From positions 28,388,815 to 28,452,814 of the forward strand of contig NC_090187.1 in the NCBI RefSeq assembly GCF_024679245.1: a DNA stretch of 64,000 bases, given 5' to 3'. This document shows positions 12,363 through 25,646 of the stretch, piece after piece (position 1 is the stretch's first letter; each line of letters opens with the position of its first letter). A program made the position numbers and the translations under genes. A model generated the notes under the pieces. It was not told where the DNA came from and searched no databases. It saw nothing but the letters and a program-made list of their open reading frames with translations. This DNA is from Pseudorasbora parva. Its lineage: Eukaryota; Chordata; Actinopteri; Cypriniformes; Gobionidae.

Positions 12363-13343
12363 AATGCTAAATAGTCTGTAATTGTATTTAAGGAAACAAA
12401 GAAACAGTGCAAAGCCTCAGTTACCTTTTAACAAGGAAATATCCTACCTCCTGCTAGTCAGCTCCCTGTCAGCTTAATTTTATGTGCATAGACCTTTTGT
12501 AGTGATACTGTCAGGGTTTGCTTTCATAGTGTCAAGCACATGCCACAGGCCAAGCAATGTAGGAGAAAGCCTGCAGTTATTCTGACAAGCCTAAACTCCC
12601 TTTGGGCACAAGTTAGAGATAACCTTGAAAGCAGACTGTCAAAAGACATCCTGGCGTATGACCTATTAAAAAACATCCGGCTGCATTATTTTCCCAAACA
12701 GGAAAAACAACACAGCTGAGTATTATGAATGCAAACATGTGACACCTTGATGTGCTCAGATGGAGATAACTGCAGCCATGAATGCCACTGGCCTCAGTGT
12801 GGAGGAAAAACGACACTAGTAATGTAAATGAAGGACACACGTGTTCGTGCACACACAGCCCAGAAGGCGGGCAAGGCGGATGGCATCGCACTGTGAAAGG
12901 GCTTGTTAAGGGCTAACACAAAAGTAGATTCAATAAGGGAGCTCATCTCTTTAATATACAGAGCAAGATACAAGATACACAGGCTCTGTAGGGAGGATAA
13001 GAGAAATGGCGGGAAGACGAAGAGGGGTGAATGGAATGAGCACAGGGACGTGAGGTACAGAGAGAGAGCTAGAGAATGAGCAAGAGTTTGGACAAATCAA
13101 AGACACAGTATATGTTAAGAACATTCTAACTGTTATTTACGTCAGTTTTATTATTTTTGAAAGAGTAGTTGTGTCTTTAGCTCACCAAGGTTGCAATTAT
13201 CTTATTTAAAAATACTGTAAAAAATATTAAATTTATTCCCTCAAGGAAAATGTATTAATTTGAATTAAATGAATCCCTAAATTAATTTTCAGCATCATTA
13301 CTCCAGCAGTCTTCAGTATATTTATTATAATCAATGTTGAAAA
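12363..13343. other. No recognised gene
   Basis: Mostly unique-looking sequence. A minus-strand frame of 92 codons (12613-12891) has no recognisable domain and no supporting splice context. A purine-rich stretch is at about 12985-13080. Confidence 0.3.
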
Positions 13344-13518
13344 CTACGGAAGAGGATTAGGGCCACATACATACAAAAAAAAAAAAAAATTGAAAAAATA
13401 TAATGTATTATAATAATTTATAATGAAAAAAATCATTATATATAAATATACAGTATATATATTTAGAGAAAAAAAGCCGAAATACAATGTCAAGAATAAA
13501 ATCATTATGTTTTGAGAA

Positions 13519-15172
13519 CAACCTGGTCTCACAGAATTCCGTGAAATGAACACGGACCCTTAACCTTAATCCATGGTAGTTTCACGGAATCGCCGAAAAT
13601 TCCGTGATGGGTTCACGGAAGCGATACGTATGTAAGTCAATGACAGGCAGCATCAGTGGTCCACACACGGATTCCCAACACACATTTCATTATTTGCATT
13701 TGTAAAAGTAGACATGATTTTATGATATTTATAGCCTACTTTTATATTTCGGAGCAACTAACTCCACTCCTACCCTAAACCTACCTACTCAACAATCTAA
13801 AACACATAACAGGCAAATAAATGTACAGTCACAGTTATTCATTGCAAAAACGGACCAGAAACAGTATAGAGGTATTAACTCATGTTGCATTCCAAGTCTT
13901 CTGAAGTCATACGATATCTTCATGTAGTTGATCTTAATGTTTTAATCGTTTAAATGATGATTGCGCTCCACACACGCACTCGTTCATATTTCTCATGATT
14001 CAAATGATACAAACGTGTGCGGTCACGAGACACACGAGAGCCAATGGCATTTTACAATCAAAGCTAACGTAAAGACGCAATTGGTCACGCGACATACAAC
14101 AGCCAATGCTGTCAAAGCTAACGTTACGTTTTTTTTCCGGCGGCAATATTTGAAATATATTAATATTCGGCGGATGGACTCCACGTTACTGATCGCTTTT
14201 GGGGACTTTCTTCACAGAAATCAATCGTTTGGCCTTGGAACACTTGGAATATTTGTACTTTCTGAATAAATTGTGCCTGCAGTATCTGTGTATCTGCCTG
14301 TTATATCCAGTTTTCTTTATAATACACAAATGGGTTAGCCTGACAAGCCAGACCCACATCAAGATGTTTGGTCTGGAAACTCACCATAGACAGGGCTCAA
14401 TCTGAGGGGCGGGATAAACGGTTGTCTTTCAAACTCCCTCTGCACGCGATAGGATAGCGGTACACCAACCGGAGCAACGACGGTGAAGGGGAGCTCGCTG
14501 ACTGATTAAACATTCGCCGTATCCGGTCGGCTAAACTCCGAACACATCTTCCCTTTTTAAGAATGACTTCAGTGCCGCTCTTTGTTCTTTTCTCAGAGGA
14601 AAGCTTAACTCCAAGTCTTCCGGAGGCGCGGGCAGAGCTGATTCGAAAGACCGCCGCCGTTCGCCAGTTTCTGTGTTTACTAGAAGACTGTGTTACTAGA
14701 AGCACGCAAACGCAACTCGGCCGTCGTCATTATGGCCCCGCCCGCCGACTCTATAGCCTACCTACACGATGTGATTGGGCCGTCCAGATTCTGAGGAATA
14801 CAGCTCAGATAGGAATTGAGAGTTGCTAGACCACACTTGCGGGCAAATTAAATTTGCTGCCGCTAGGGTGCGTCTAGATTTCTAGGCTACAAATGGGTAG
14901 GTTTAGGGAAGGGATTGAGTTAAGTGTTCAAAACGTGTCTGAATAAAAATAAAAATAAATGTAAATAAATGATGCTGACTGAATCAAACTGACGAATATA
15001 AGGTGTTGGAACAGGGAATCCGTGTGTGGACCACGGATGCTGCCTGTCATTGACTTACATAGGCATCACTTCCGTGAACCATCATGGAATTTTCGGCAAT
15101 TCCGTGAAACTACCACGGATTGTTGAGTTAAGGGTCCGTGTTGATTTCACGAAAATCTGTGAGATCAGGTTG
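13519..15172. mobile_element. Element B, long-TIR element inside A
   Basis: Inverted arms of about 150 bp: 13519-13680 (CAACCTGGTCTCACAGA..., then CCGTGAAATGAACACGGACC) against 15005-15172. Flanks TTTGAGAA (13511-13518) and CTTGAAAA (15173-15180) agree at 6 of 8 positions, a possible decayed 8-bp duplication. Arms contain nested short palindromes (CCACGG, TTCCGTGAA). The interior is split by family C copy 2. Superfamily not determined. Confidence 0.6.
14336..14889 (+). mobile_element. Family C DNA element, copy 2 (9-bp TSD)
   Basis: 554 bp bounded by CAAATGGGT at 14327-14335 and 14890-14898, a second perfect 9-bp duplication of a different sequence, which confirms the element limits seen in copy 1. 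It carries an 88-codon frame on the + strand (14563-14829) starting MTSVPLFVLFSEESLT. Copy 1 has a colinear 75-codon frame starting MSSVPHFVLFSEESLT, with a one-codon in-frame deletion. The visible differences change amino acids, so there is no sign of selection on the peptide. Copy 3 has an early stop. The frame is probably incidental. Confidence 0.75.
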
Positions 15173-15699
15173 CTTGAAAATTAAGCCCTTGTGTTTTGAG
15201 AGAAAAAAAAAAACGTATTCATTTTCGATAAAAATTGTCAAAATACATTTTGAGAATAAACTCATTACATTTTGAGAATAAGGTTGTGTTATGAGAAAAA
15301 AGTCCAAATAAAAACGTCAAAATAAAATGTAGAGACTAAACATTCATTCGATCAGTGTCATTCTCACTGCATACTTATAGAGGACATGACAGAGTTGGGT
15401 CACTTAGTCAAGCAATATTTAAGGCTTTCTTATAACCAAAAAATACTATCAACTAACCAAATAATAGCATGCAAATTTTTAAAGGAAAAAGAACAGTCCA
15501 ATTTGTGCAATGTTCTCAATTTTGTATAACATGAAATAACCACCAGTGGACAAAAACCTCCAGATGGTTTTATTTTTATTTTTTTGTATTATTACTTGGC
15601 CCTAATCCTCTTCCGTAGAAAATAGCTGAGCTGCTAAATTCCACTGTTTTTACTGTAGGCTACTTTTGATTTCAAACAAATAAAATAAAATTTTGAACG

Positions 15700-16202
15700 A
15701 ATCAATTCCCCTTTTGGGGATACTGGGATGCCATGTCACCCAGCCTAAAGAGGACATGGACAACCCAAGTTGTTATCATCGCTCAGTTCAGAAGTCCATA
15801 TCTTTCAACCATAGAAAACATGTGGCGCATCATAAAGAGGAAGATGCGACAAAGTTGAGCAAATAGAAGCTTGTATTGGACAAGAATGGATCAACATTCC
15901 TATTCCTAAACTTGAGCAATTTGTCTCCTCAGCCCCCAGACATTTGCAGACTGTTATAAAATAAGAAGAGGGGATGCATGGTAAACATGGCCTTGTCCTA
16001 TCTTTTTGAGATGATGCCATGACATTTAAAATCAGCTTATTTGTCCCTTAAAATTATACATTTTCTCAGTTTAAACATTTGATATGTCATCTATGTTGTA
16101 TTCTGAATAAAATATTGAAATTTGTAACTTCCACATCATTGCATTCTGTTTTTATTCACTATTTGTACAGTGTTCCAACTTTTTTTTGGAATCTGGTGTG
16201 TA
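15700..16202 (+). pseudogene. Tc1-like transposase C-terminal remnant
   Basis: GAAAACATGTGGCGCATCAT at about 15807 encodes an ENMWRIIKRKM-like stretch, the segment around the last catalytic acidic residue of Tc1/mariner transposases. The 3' end TGTACAGTGTTCCAACTTTT and GGAATCTGGTGTGTA at 16169-16202 resembles known Tc1-family ends. Reading frames are broken and the 5' two-thirds are absent. Confidence 0.5.
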
Positions 16203-16230
16203 GATTTTTACAATTAAGTTAAGACATTAA

Positions 16231-17696
16231 AACTGCACTATGTAACTTTTCCGTCCGCTAGAGGATGCCTATTCAACACAAAGGCGTAGTTTGATGATAC
16301 CAAGTTTGAGCTCAGAATCTTGGGACATGTGGTTTTCACCTCACAGCCGGGGGAATAGAATCAGGATAGCACTCTGGCAGAAATCATGTTCATGGATGTG
16401 ATCATTAACTTTACTGTATTATGAACCAGAGCAGGACCGACTGTTGAGAGAGCTGAGCAAGGCCGCTGGAGAGTTCGTTAATCAAACACACTCCTAGCGA
16501 GCAGTGAGACTTTTATTATGAAGGGACGCCGGCGCTATTTCCGCTTTTCCGTTCATGAGTATGAGGTAATGCAGCTCTGTTTATCATATCACATACATTA
16601 AATGTGTTTAAAATGATGTTATGACGTTACTCTTTGCGCTCGCTCAGCGGATACTGTGACACTGCTAAAAGTAAAGCATTTCTGCCAAATGAAACCAGAA
16701 ACCGAAAGTAACGCAGATATGAAGTAATTGACAGGCGACTCTCTCAGACGTCCCGATTCCTTAAGCACAATTTGCATGGGATTAGTATTATCTAGGGACC
16801 TCTGAGATTTAGAAATTACTCCCCCACATCTGAGTTTTGCGTGGCGCATTCGCACAGGATAAGCAAAGCCTGTGATTTTTACTCGAATTTACTGACTTCT
16901 CCCGGATATGATGTCAAGACTTTGTTATAGTTAAAGCTGTATGAAATCATAAACAGGCATTGATATTGTTTTGATTATTTTATAGTAATAAATAAACATA
17001 ATTTCGTTCAGTTAGATAACAGACACCATGAACGGAGCACAGACCAGCGGCAGGAATCAGATTTCATTTATCATGAGTGAGAAGCTGACAGACGGTGGAT
17101 GATTCAGTTAAATGAGCTTGTCATTGTGCTGTTCTGTTTTGTTTTTCATTAAGAATAGTATTTATTTTAATATTAAACACACCATTCAATCAGTTTACTC
17201 CCAAATTGATAATCATTCTAAAGTGAAAGTATAACGGTGCGGATTTTGAATGCAGACTCCATTCTTCGTGAAAGATAAAGATAGAAATGCTCACAGGTAA
17301 AAAAAAACTTGCAAAAATTCTATACGATCCGCCTAATCCTGGACAAATCACAGAGATGTCGATTCGCACGGGACTACTATTATCACAGGATCTCGGTGGT
17401 CGGCGAAATATGGTAGGTAATTTATGGGGGAATTTTTACTTTACAAATTACAGACATGGCCGATTCGCAAGGGATTAAGATCACAGACATTCTCTGCAAT
17501 TATTACAAATCACCAGAGGTCCCCAGGTAATACTAGTCCCGTGCGAATAGGGCTTTAGTTAAAATAGCCATTTTCTCACAATTTACAAATAGTTGGAAAC
17601 ATTTGGGATATTGTAAGAACTCAACTGAACAAAATATATAACACTGGTCTGGTGGTTTTTGGATATTTTACTGCAAAAATACTAAATAGTGCACCT
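16231..17696. mobile_element. Large TTAA-flanked element
   Basis: 1466 bp between TTAA at 16227-16230 and 17697-17700. Ends are AACTGCACTATGT and the complement AGGTGCACTATTT. The inside contains CpG-rich patches (GAAGGGACGCCGGCGC near 16520) and no transposase frame. Kolobok-type by target duplication; non-autonomous. Confidence 0.5.
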
Positions 17697-17700
17697 TTAA

Positions 17701-18837
17701 GTTAAGTTAACTAAAACGTTTTAGTTAGAATCACTGTTGGATTTTACTGTTAGATTTTAAAGTGTTGCAAAAAAAAAATTATTTAAACAAAATACCTCTA
17801 TACATTGTATGCAGTATTGTATTCAGTAAATAAGCTAGTATTCTTAACATAAAAACAGTTTGATTGAGAGAGCAGTCATCTTTGAAAATGGGAAGAGAGG
17901 AAGTTTTGGGGAGAAAATAAATAATAGAAGACAAAATAAAAGAGGGGGGAGAGCAATGGTATTTGAACATGTAAGCAGTGATAGCACAAAATATTGTTTG
18001 GTTGGAGGAAACAGATCAAAGTTGTTGGACGGCAAAACAGCTAAAGACTTTTCAGCGCCAGATGGCTCCGGTGTCGCTGACCAGATCAGCTATAAATGGA
18101 ACAGGTACCCAACAGGTCTGAACAAACACATGGATGGCCTAGCCGTACATAGCTGAATGCAATTCAGTTACAGACAAATAGCCCCTAACATTGTTTTAAA
18201 GAGGTTTTGAGTTGTTCATTGCTAAAGTGGATTGAAAAGACTCATATTGTGTGAAGTAGCCTATGTGATGCAGTGTTTTCTCGCAGTGTTTAACACCTTG
18301 CACCCCCTCACCCTCCACTTTGGCACAGTGTTGTTGATAACCCTCGGAAGTGCCAATGTAAACAGTCGTCTAGCATTATGAGTAACTGTGAAGAAGTTTG
18401 TTTTGTGGTTTCATAGAATGAGAGTGTTAAATTGGCTCCTGTTTTTGGCCAAAGCGATATGTGGCAAGGGCGTTAGCACTATTATTGCCTGCTTACCTTG
18501 TCAGTACTCATAACTAGTACATAAATGTGTCAAACTAGACTGGAAATAGATTAAATACAAAGTAAACAACTCCCCCACTCTTTCGGTTGCATCCAAATTG
18601 GAATGAACTAACTTGGAATGATAATCAGTGAGTGAGCTGGTTTTTAGTAACCTCTCAGTCCAGTTAAAAAAAAAATTGCCTCGCTTTCAAGTCATGAGTG
18701 AGGATATCAAAGAAACCTCATAGGATGTTGGGTTGGAATGACAATTAGAACATTCTGGGAAATTAAGTGTTATTTCACTCTGGAGGAATATATTACTATT
18801 ACTAATAATAATAATACTCTCAAATAGTTTAATAATC
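17701..18837. other. No recognised gene
   Basis: Purine-rich patch at about 17860-17950. A 98-codon frame (17860-18156, +) has no recognisable domain. Nothing else seen. Confidence 0.3.
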
Positions 18838-19432
18838 TCATTCATTCAGTCATTCATTCAGTCTTTCATTAATTCAGTCAGACAGTCAGTCAGACAGTCA
18901 GTCTTTCATTAATTCAATCAGTCAGTCAGTCATTCAGTCATTCATACATTCAGTCAGTCAGTCAGACAGACAGTCAGTCAGTCAGTCAGTCAGTCAGTCT
19001 TTCATTCATTCATTCATTCATTCATTCATTCATTCATTCATTCATTCATTCATTCATTCATTCATTTATTCATTCATTCATTCATTCATTCATTCATTCA
19101 TTCAGTCATTCATTCATTCATTCATTCATTCATTCATTCATTCATTCATTCATTCAGTCAGTCAGTCAGTCAGTCAGTCAGTCTTTCATTAATTCAATCA
19201 GTCAGTCAGTCATTCAGTCATTCATTAATTCAGTCAGTCAGTCAGACAGACAGTCAGTCAGTCAGTCTTTCATTCATTCATTCATTCATTCATTCATTCA
19301 TTCATTCATTCATTCATTCATTCATTCATTCATTCATTCATTCATTCGTTAATTTGTTCATTCATTCAGTCATTCATTCATTCAGTCAGTCTGTTAGTTA
19401 TTAATTAATTAATTAATTCATTCTATTTTTAC
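18838..19432. repeat. (ATTC)n/(AGTC)n tetranucleotide array
   Basis: About 600 bp of CATT, CAGT and CAGA tetranucleotide blocks. A block starting TCTTTCATTAATTCAATCAG recurs with an offset of 280 bases (about 18902 and 19182), so the array contains a longer duplicated unit on top of the 4-bp repeat. Confidence 0.9.
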
Positions 19433-20917
19433 ATAGTAAAATAAAACCTAATAATTTAGTCGAATAATAGTTTTTTTTGCTTCATATTCAAAATATTTAA
19501 ATATATACCAATTTTTCACTCATATTTTGATTGTTTAAAACTGCAGTGTGAAAGTTAAGCCTCTTTAGCGCCATCTCTGTTTGAAACCTGCAATAGCTTG
19601 TTTGCAATCACTTGGTTCTGATGACGTGCGAAATTCAGACGGAGGGCAGAAAGTGAAACATTTTAAAGTGTAATTGGCTGCTTTAAAAAGATATAAAGAA
19701 ATCTCAATGTATGTTGCATGTGATCCATATGTTTTGAAGATGAGTGATTTTTCTACTGAATTTGAAGACTTGTCTGCCATCTAGACGGTTGATATAGAGA
19801 ATGTGAAGCTGCTGTCACACCGTGTTGAGTTCTGGTCTAGTTTGTTTATATTGCGCTGCCTTTCTGCTAGTGAGTTTAGGTTATTTTGATTTTCTGTCAA
19901 CTTGTAATTGTGAAAAATGCCGCCATTGTAGGTAATTCATGTAGCATCGAGAATTGCCTTAAGAACTCCCATCAGCGTAAAGGTGGAAAACTGGACCATG
20001 TAATACTTTTCTGCTTTTCTACATGTAAAAACACAGGTTGAGGATGTGACAGTAGCACTGGATAGCAAATCGTTTAATAATGTCACTGATTAAAATGACT
20101 TTTAACTTTTAAAGTAAAGTGATAAAACGTATGTTAACGATAAAAAAATCTTTGTGGTTTCTTGGTTTGATCGATTTGAGCAACAATAACGCGAAACATA
20201 GGCGTTTTGAGTTTGTGTTGGTGATTCATATGTAGAAAATCGCTTCCTTTCATCTATCTGCATTTTGCACTACAGCAGTGACGTCACGTGCAAACAACCT
20301 AGTGCAGTTATTTGCGGAGTTGTCTTTACATGGGTTGTGGATCGCCGCAACGTTTTGAGGAGAATGTGCAGCTGTCAGTCACCGCACTATGGATACTGCA
20401 CTTCGGAATTACAGATTACAAATCTTGGAAGTATGACCAAAATAGGAATTTTCACCAGAAAGTGTCATCTGAGCAAATAAAATGTCTGCCACTTTTGTTC
20501 TGACCACCTGAGGAAAAAAGCATTACAATAAATCACAATACCAACTGATTAAATCTGTCAATCGCTCATATCGTGCTAATTTTTATTGGTATCAAATTGT
20601 TAATGTTAACAACATTATTAACAACACAGCATTGCATGAATACCTATATTCAGTGTGTATTAGCATTACCTAGATTCAAATGTCTGTACAGTCTAATCTT
20701 TTGCTTTTGACTACGGGTCCTTTGGACCTTTCTGGATTACAGTCCGCCATCAAAATTACGCATTTATTTATTCCAGCTGCTGTGAGAAAAGGCTATAAAT
20801 GATCCGCCACCTATAAAGTGTCATAAAAAAAAACAAATATGCCCTCCAGAAATCACTTTTGCCCACTACTGTGCTGCTTAATGTTTTTGTTGAAAAATAA
20901 ATACACTTTACACTGTA
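19433..20917. other. No recognised gene; one old repeat
   Basis: At 19565-19600, GCGCCATCTCTGTTTGAAAC pairs with the complementary sequence near 5405-5440 and is probably part of a dispersed transposon. The rest is AT-rich with only short frames. Confidence 0.3.
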
Positions 20918-21005
20918 ATAAATAAATAAATAAATGAATGAATGAATGAATGAATGAATGAATGAATGAATGAATGAATGAATGAATGAATAAATAAATA
21001 AATAA
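20918..21005. repeat. (AATA)n/(AATG)n microsatellite
   Basis: AATA units, then about 15 AATG units, then AATA units again. Confidence 0.95.
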
Positions 21006-21162
21006 TGAAATGCTGTCTTAAATTAAGTACAATAAACTTAATGTTTAAGTAATTTCAACTTAAAATACTCTAAACTGATCTAAAATTTGAATCATGTATT
21101 AATTATAAAAACTTATTCTGATGAGCTAAAGCAATGTTAAAACATACTGATCTTTTTTTTAA

Positions 21163-21947
21163 AGGGGTACTTCAGCGCTGGGAAGATGAATCTGTATTTA
21201 AACTGGGTCATCAATGTAGTAGAAATGTGAAATTATTTTTTAATTTGGTGCCTTCTAGACTGAGAAAAGACAGAAAATGTATGTCTCATGGGGATGAAAG
21301 ACTACAATTCCCAGAATGCTTCGCTGCCCTGTGAGGCCATTCCCAAAGCCTCCTACTGGATTACTGTGACTGAGTGGAAGACACTACAGTTAAAAACTGA
21401 ACGTATCTGTTAAATATAATGAGTGAGTCACCGCGCGAGTATCACAGCATTGAGCACTAACTGCAGGAGTGAGATAAATGAGCTGATGAGCTCTCGTGAT
21501 GAGACCTGAGGTAATCGCGACCACACTCGCGGCATACATTCACAGCACGAGTTTAGCCTGGCGCGTTTCAGTTCATGCCTTTGCAAGCTTAACTTTCATA
21601 GAAAGTAATTTGAGAAGTTAAAAGACTTACATTGCTCACCATAGCTCCGTTTAAATGAGTGCCTGTAGCTGCGAGCTGAGCTCTGAGTGTAATCTCCCAT
21701 CCTCCATGCGTGGGTTCAAAACATGCAGAAATAGCTCCCTCTACTGGCTGTAGTCTTTAGCCTTATTCCTAACATGCCTCCTATGATGCAAATACCGTCA
21801 ATGTCCATCATAGGAGGAATTTTTCCAGAAATAAAATGCATAAATCTCTTGTCTCAGGGGGATATGAGGGGGGAAAGCACAATCATTTGAATATACTCCA
21901 GGGTTTCTACTGATACAAAGCCATATGCTAATCGCTGAAGTAACCCT
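21163..21947. mobile_element. TTAA-flanked element (copy 1 of 2)
   Basis: 785 bp between TTAA at 21159-21162 and 21948-21951. Ends are AGGGGTACTTCAGCGCTGGG and the complement AGGGTTACTTCAGCGATTAG, a clear inverted repeat. Left part includes GACTACAATTCCCAGAATGC. A partial relative in the opposite orientation is at 48950-49180. Kolobok-type; no coding region. Confidence 0.7.
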
Positions 21948-21951
21948 TTAA

Positions 21952-23824
<1,873 letters not shown>

Positions 23825-25263
23825 GGGTAGCACATTATTTTACAAACGTGTTCCTGATGTACATACTATGAACTACTTATAGTACTTACTATAAATGGGC
23901 AATAACTAGGTACTAACTCTGTACCTACTCCTAAACCCAACCTTAAAGCTACACTGTGCGATATTTTCCCCCATCTAGCGGTGTAAAGGTATATGACCAT
24001 CCAGTGAATATTAGTTTCTGTTCCTCTCAATTCTGATTTCGTTTTAACTCCGACTGTATGGTGGCCGATTTAGTCTAATATTAACATGGCAATCCCCCTC
24101 TTCACATTCGACATGCTGCCATCGAGTGTTAAAACGTGAAAGGCGAAGCTTCAATTTACGAGTATGTCCCTCTTTGGCTAATGTACTTTCAAGATGGAGG
24201 GGCGACATGGCAACCGGCATTCGAACCCCTCACCCCTATGTATTTTCAATGGCATATTATAAACTTACGAGAATACTTTCTTACTTGAAAGAAGTAAATA
24301 TACATTAATGAGCACATATATATTTTGAAAAAACTAAGTGTTTTTAGCTAAGAATAAACTAAAAAAGTTACACAGTGTAGCTTTAACTAATGTAGTTACC
24401 TTATATTACTTTATTAAATCACTTATGTACACGTTTCAAAATTAATGTTTAAATCTATTTTCTCAATGCATCTTAATGATGTTTTCAAACATTAATATAT
24501 TCCATTAAAAAATCGTAATACAAAATAACTTGATCTGCCAGTGAAACGGCAATATTCTCAGATCTGCCTTCATCCATTTTTGATAATCCATTTCGCTTAA
24601 ATTTATGTCATAAAACTGCTGGAAAAGATCGGGCACTGCTTCCTTTTCATTACAGCTTTAAGGTTTGAGGTCCTATTTTAACGATCTGAGCACATGGTCT
24701 GTGCATGACGCAGGTGAACTTAGAATCCACTTTTCTAGTTTAATGATGGAAAAAAACGATCGGCGTGCCAGGTGTATGGTCCTAAAGGGTTGTAGCTAGT
24801 CTCATGTACGTAACATGCAATAAACTAATCAGAGTCTCATCCTCTCCCATTCCCTTTAAAAGCCAGCTGCGCTTGCACCATGGCGGATTCGCTATTTAAA
24901 TGCCAGAATTTGTTAACAATGCACGCCAAAAATGAGCCTGAACAAACACCTAGCTTTGACCAGCATGCCCATAGGTGAACAGATGGGCACGAGTGCGTTT
25001 GTTATTTAAACAACGTGGCGCTGGACATGATAACTATGTCAGGTTGAAAAAACAATTTGTCGCGTTATTTTACAGTGTCCTTGTTAAATATATTATATGT
25101 ACTTACCATAGTAATAACAGTAAATTATGCATATTTACATGCAGCTAAACCTCAACCAAACCCTAATCCAAACATAACCCACTAATAAGTAGTTAATTAA
25201 TATCACTCAATACGTAATATATAATTACACCATAACAATGACACCGTAAAATAAAGTGTAACC
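23825..25263. mobile_element. hAT-like element, interrupted
   Basis: Left end GGGTAGCACATTATTTTAC and right end complement GGTTACACTTTATTTTACGG form an inverted repeat of the same type as 932-1203. Subterminal sequences on both sides (CTACTCCTAAACCCAACC; AACCCTAATCCAAACATAAC) look alike. It is split at 23943 by a TTAA element. The section 24665-25040 resembles another dispersed fish repeat (GGTCCTATTTTAACGATCTG...), so further nesting is likely. No target duplication is clear (ACATAACT vs ACATTTTT). Confidence 0.45.
23947..24382. mobile_element. TTAA-flanked element inside hAT-like
   Basis: 436 bp between TTAA at 23943-23946 and 24383-24386. Ends AGCTACACTGTGCGATATTT and complement AGCTACACTGTGTAACTTTT are near-perfect inverted repeats of at least 12 bases. 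Removing it rejoins AACCCAACC to TTAACTAATG of the outer element. Confidence 0.75.
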
Positions 25264-25342
25264 ACATTTTTCTACAGACTCAAAAGAAATTCCCAAGGTA
25301 ATCTATAGGGAACTAGTCTTCTGGGTTGACATCATAACTGAC

Positions 25343-25453
25343 CAGGGCTGTGTTTCCCAAAAGCATCGTAAGCCTAAGTTTATTGTAGAACAATAATGGT
25401 CTCTACGATAAACTTACAGTAGGCTTACGATGCTTATGGGAAACACAGCCCTG
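25343..25453. mobile_element. Palindromic MITE
   Basis: A 111-bp near-perfect palindrome. Left arm CAGGGCTGTGTTTCCCAAAA and the right arm ending GGGAAACACAGCCCTG pair over about 45 bases around a short AT-rich loop. This 'TGTTTCCCAAAAGCATCGTAAG' type of palindrome is a familiar dispersed fish repeat. A diverged relative may be at 45665-45800. Confidence 0.75.
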
Positions 25454-25609
25454 CTCTATCTCTGTTAAAAGAACTTGTCAAGCATTGGATTGGGAGAACA
25501 AATCCAATGTCAGGTGTTTGTGAGATCATTTCAAATTGAATTGTAGTACTTCCCCAGACTTAAATTTGGAAAATGCTTTTAGCGTTAGACTGAGAAAACA
25601 TATTTAATG

Positions 25610-25612
25610 TTT

Positions 25613-25643
<31 letters not shown>

Positions 25644-25646
25644 GGG
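25610..25646. repeat. T13-G24 homopolymer run
   Basis: Thirteen T are followed by 24 consecutive G, enough for intramolecular G-quadruplex formation. Homopolymers this long are also places where sequencing is unreliable. Confidence 0.9.

Larger units (their letters stand above)
13344..15618. mobile_element. Outer element A of a three-level nest
   Basis: CTACGGAAGAGGATTAGGGC at 13344 is matched by its exact reverse complement ending at 15618, a terminal inverted repeat of about 21 bases. Inner flanks on both sides share AGAATAAA/TTTTGAGAA-rich sequence. It is interrupted by element B. No target duplication can be defined beyond the AAAA on each side. No transposase frame. Confidence 0.6.

Noticed and set aside
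18838..19432. Possible CRISPR-like or satellite array
   Set aside because: The repeats are pure tetranucleotides without spacers; it is a microsatellite array in a eukaryotic genome.
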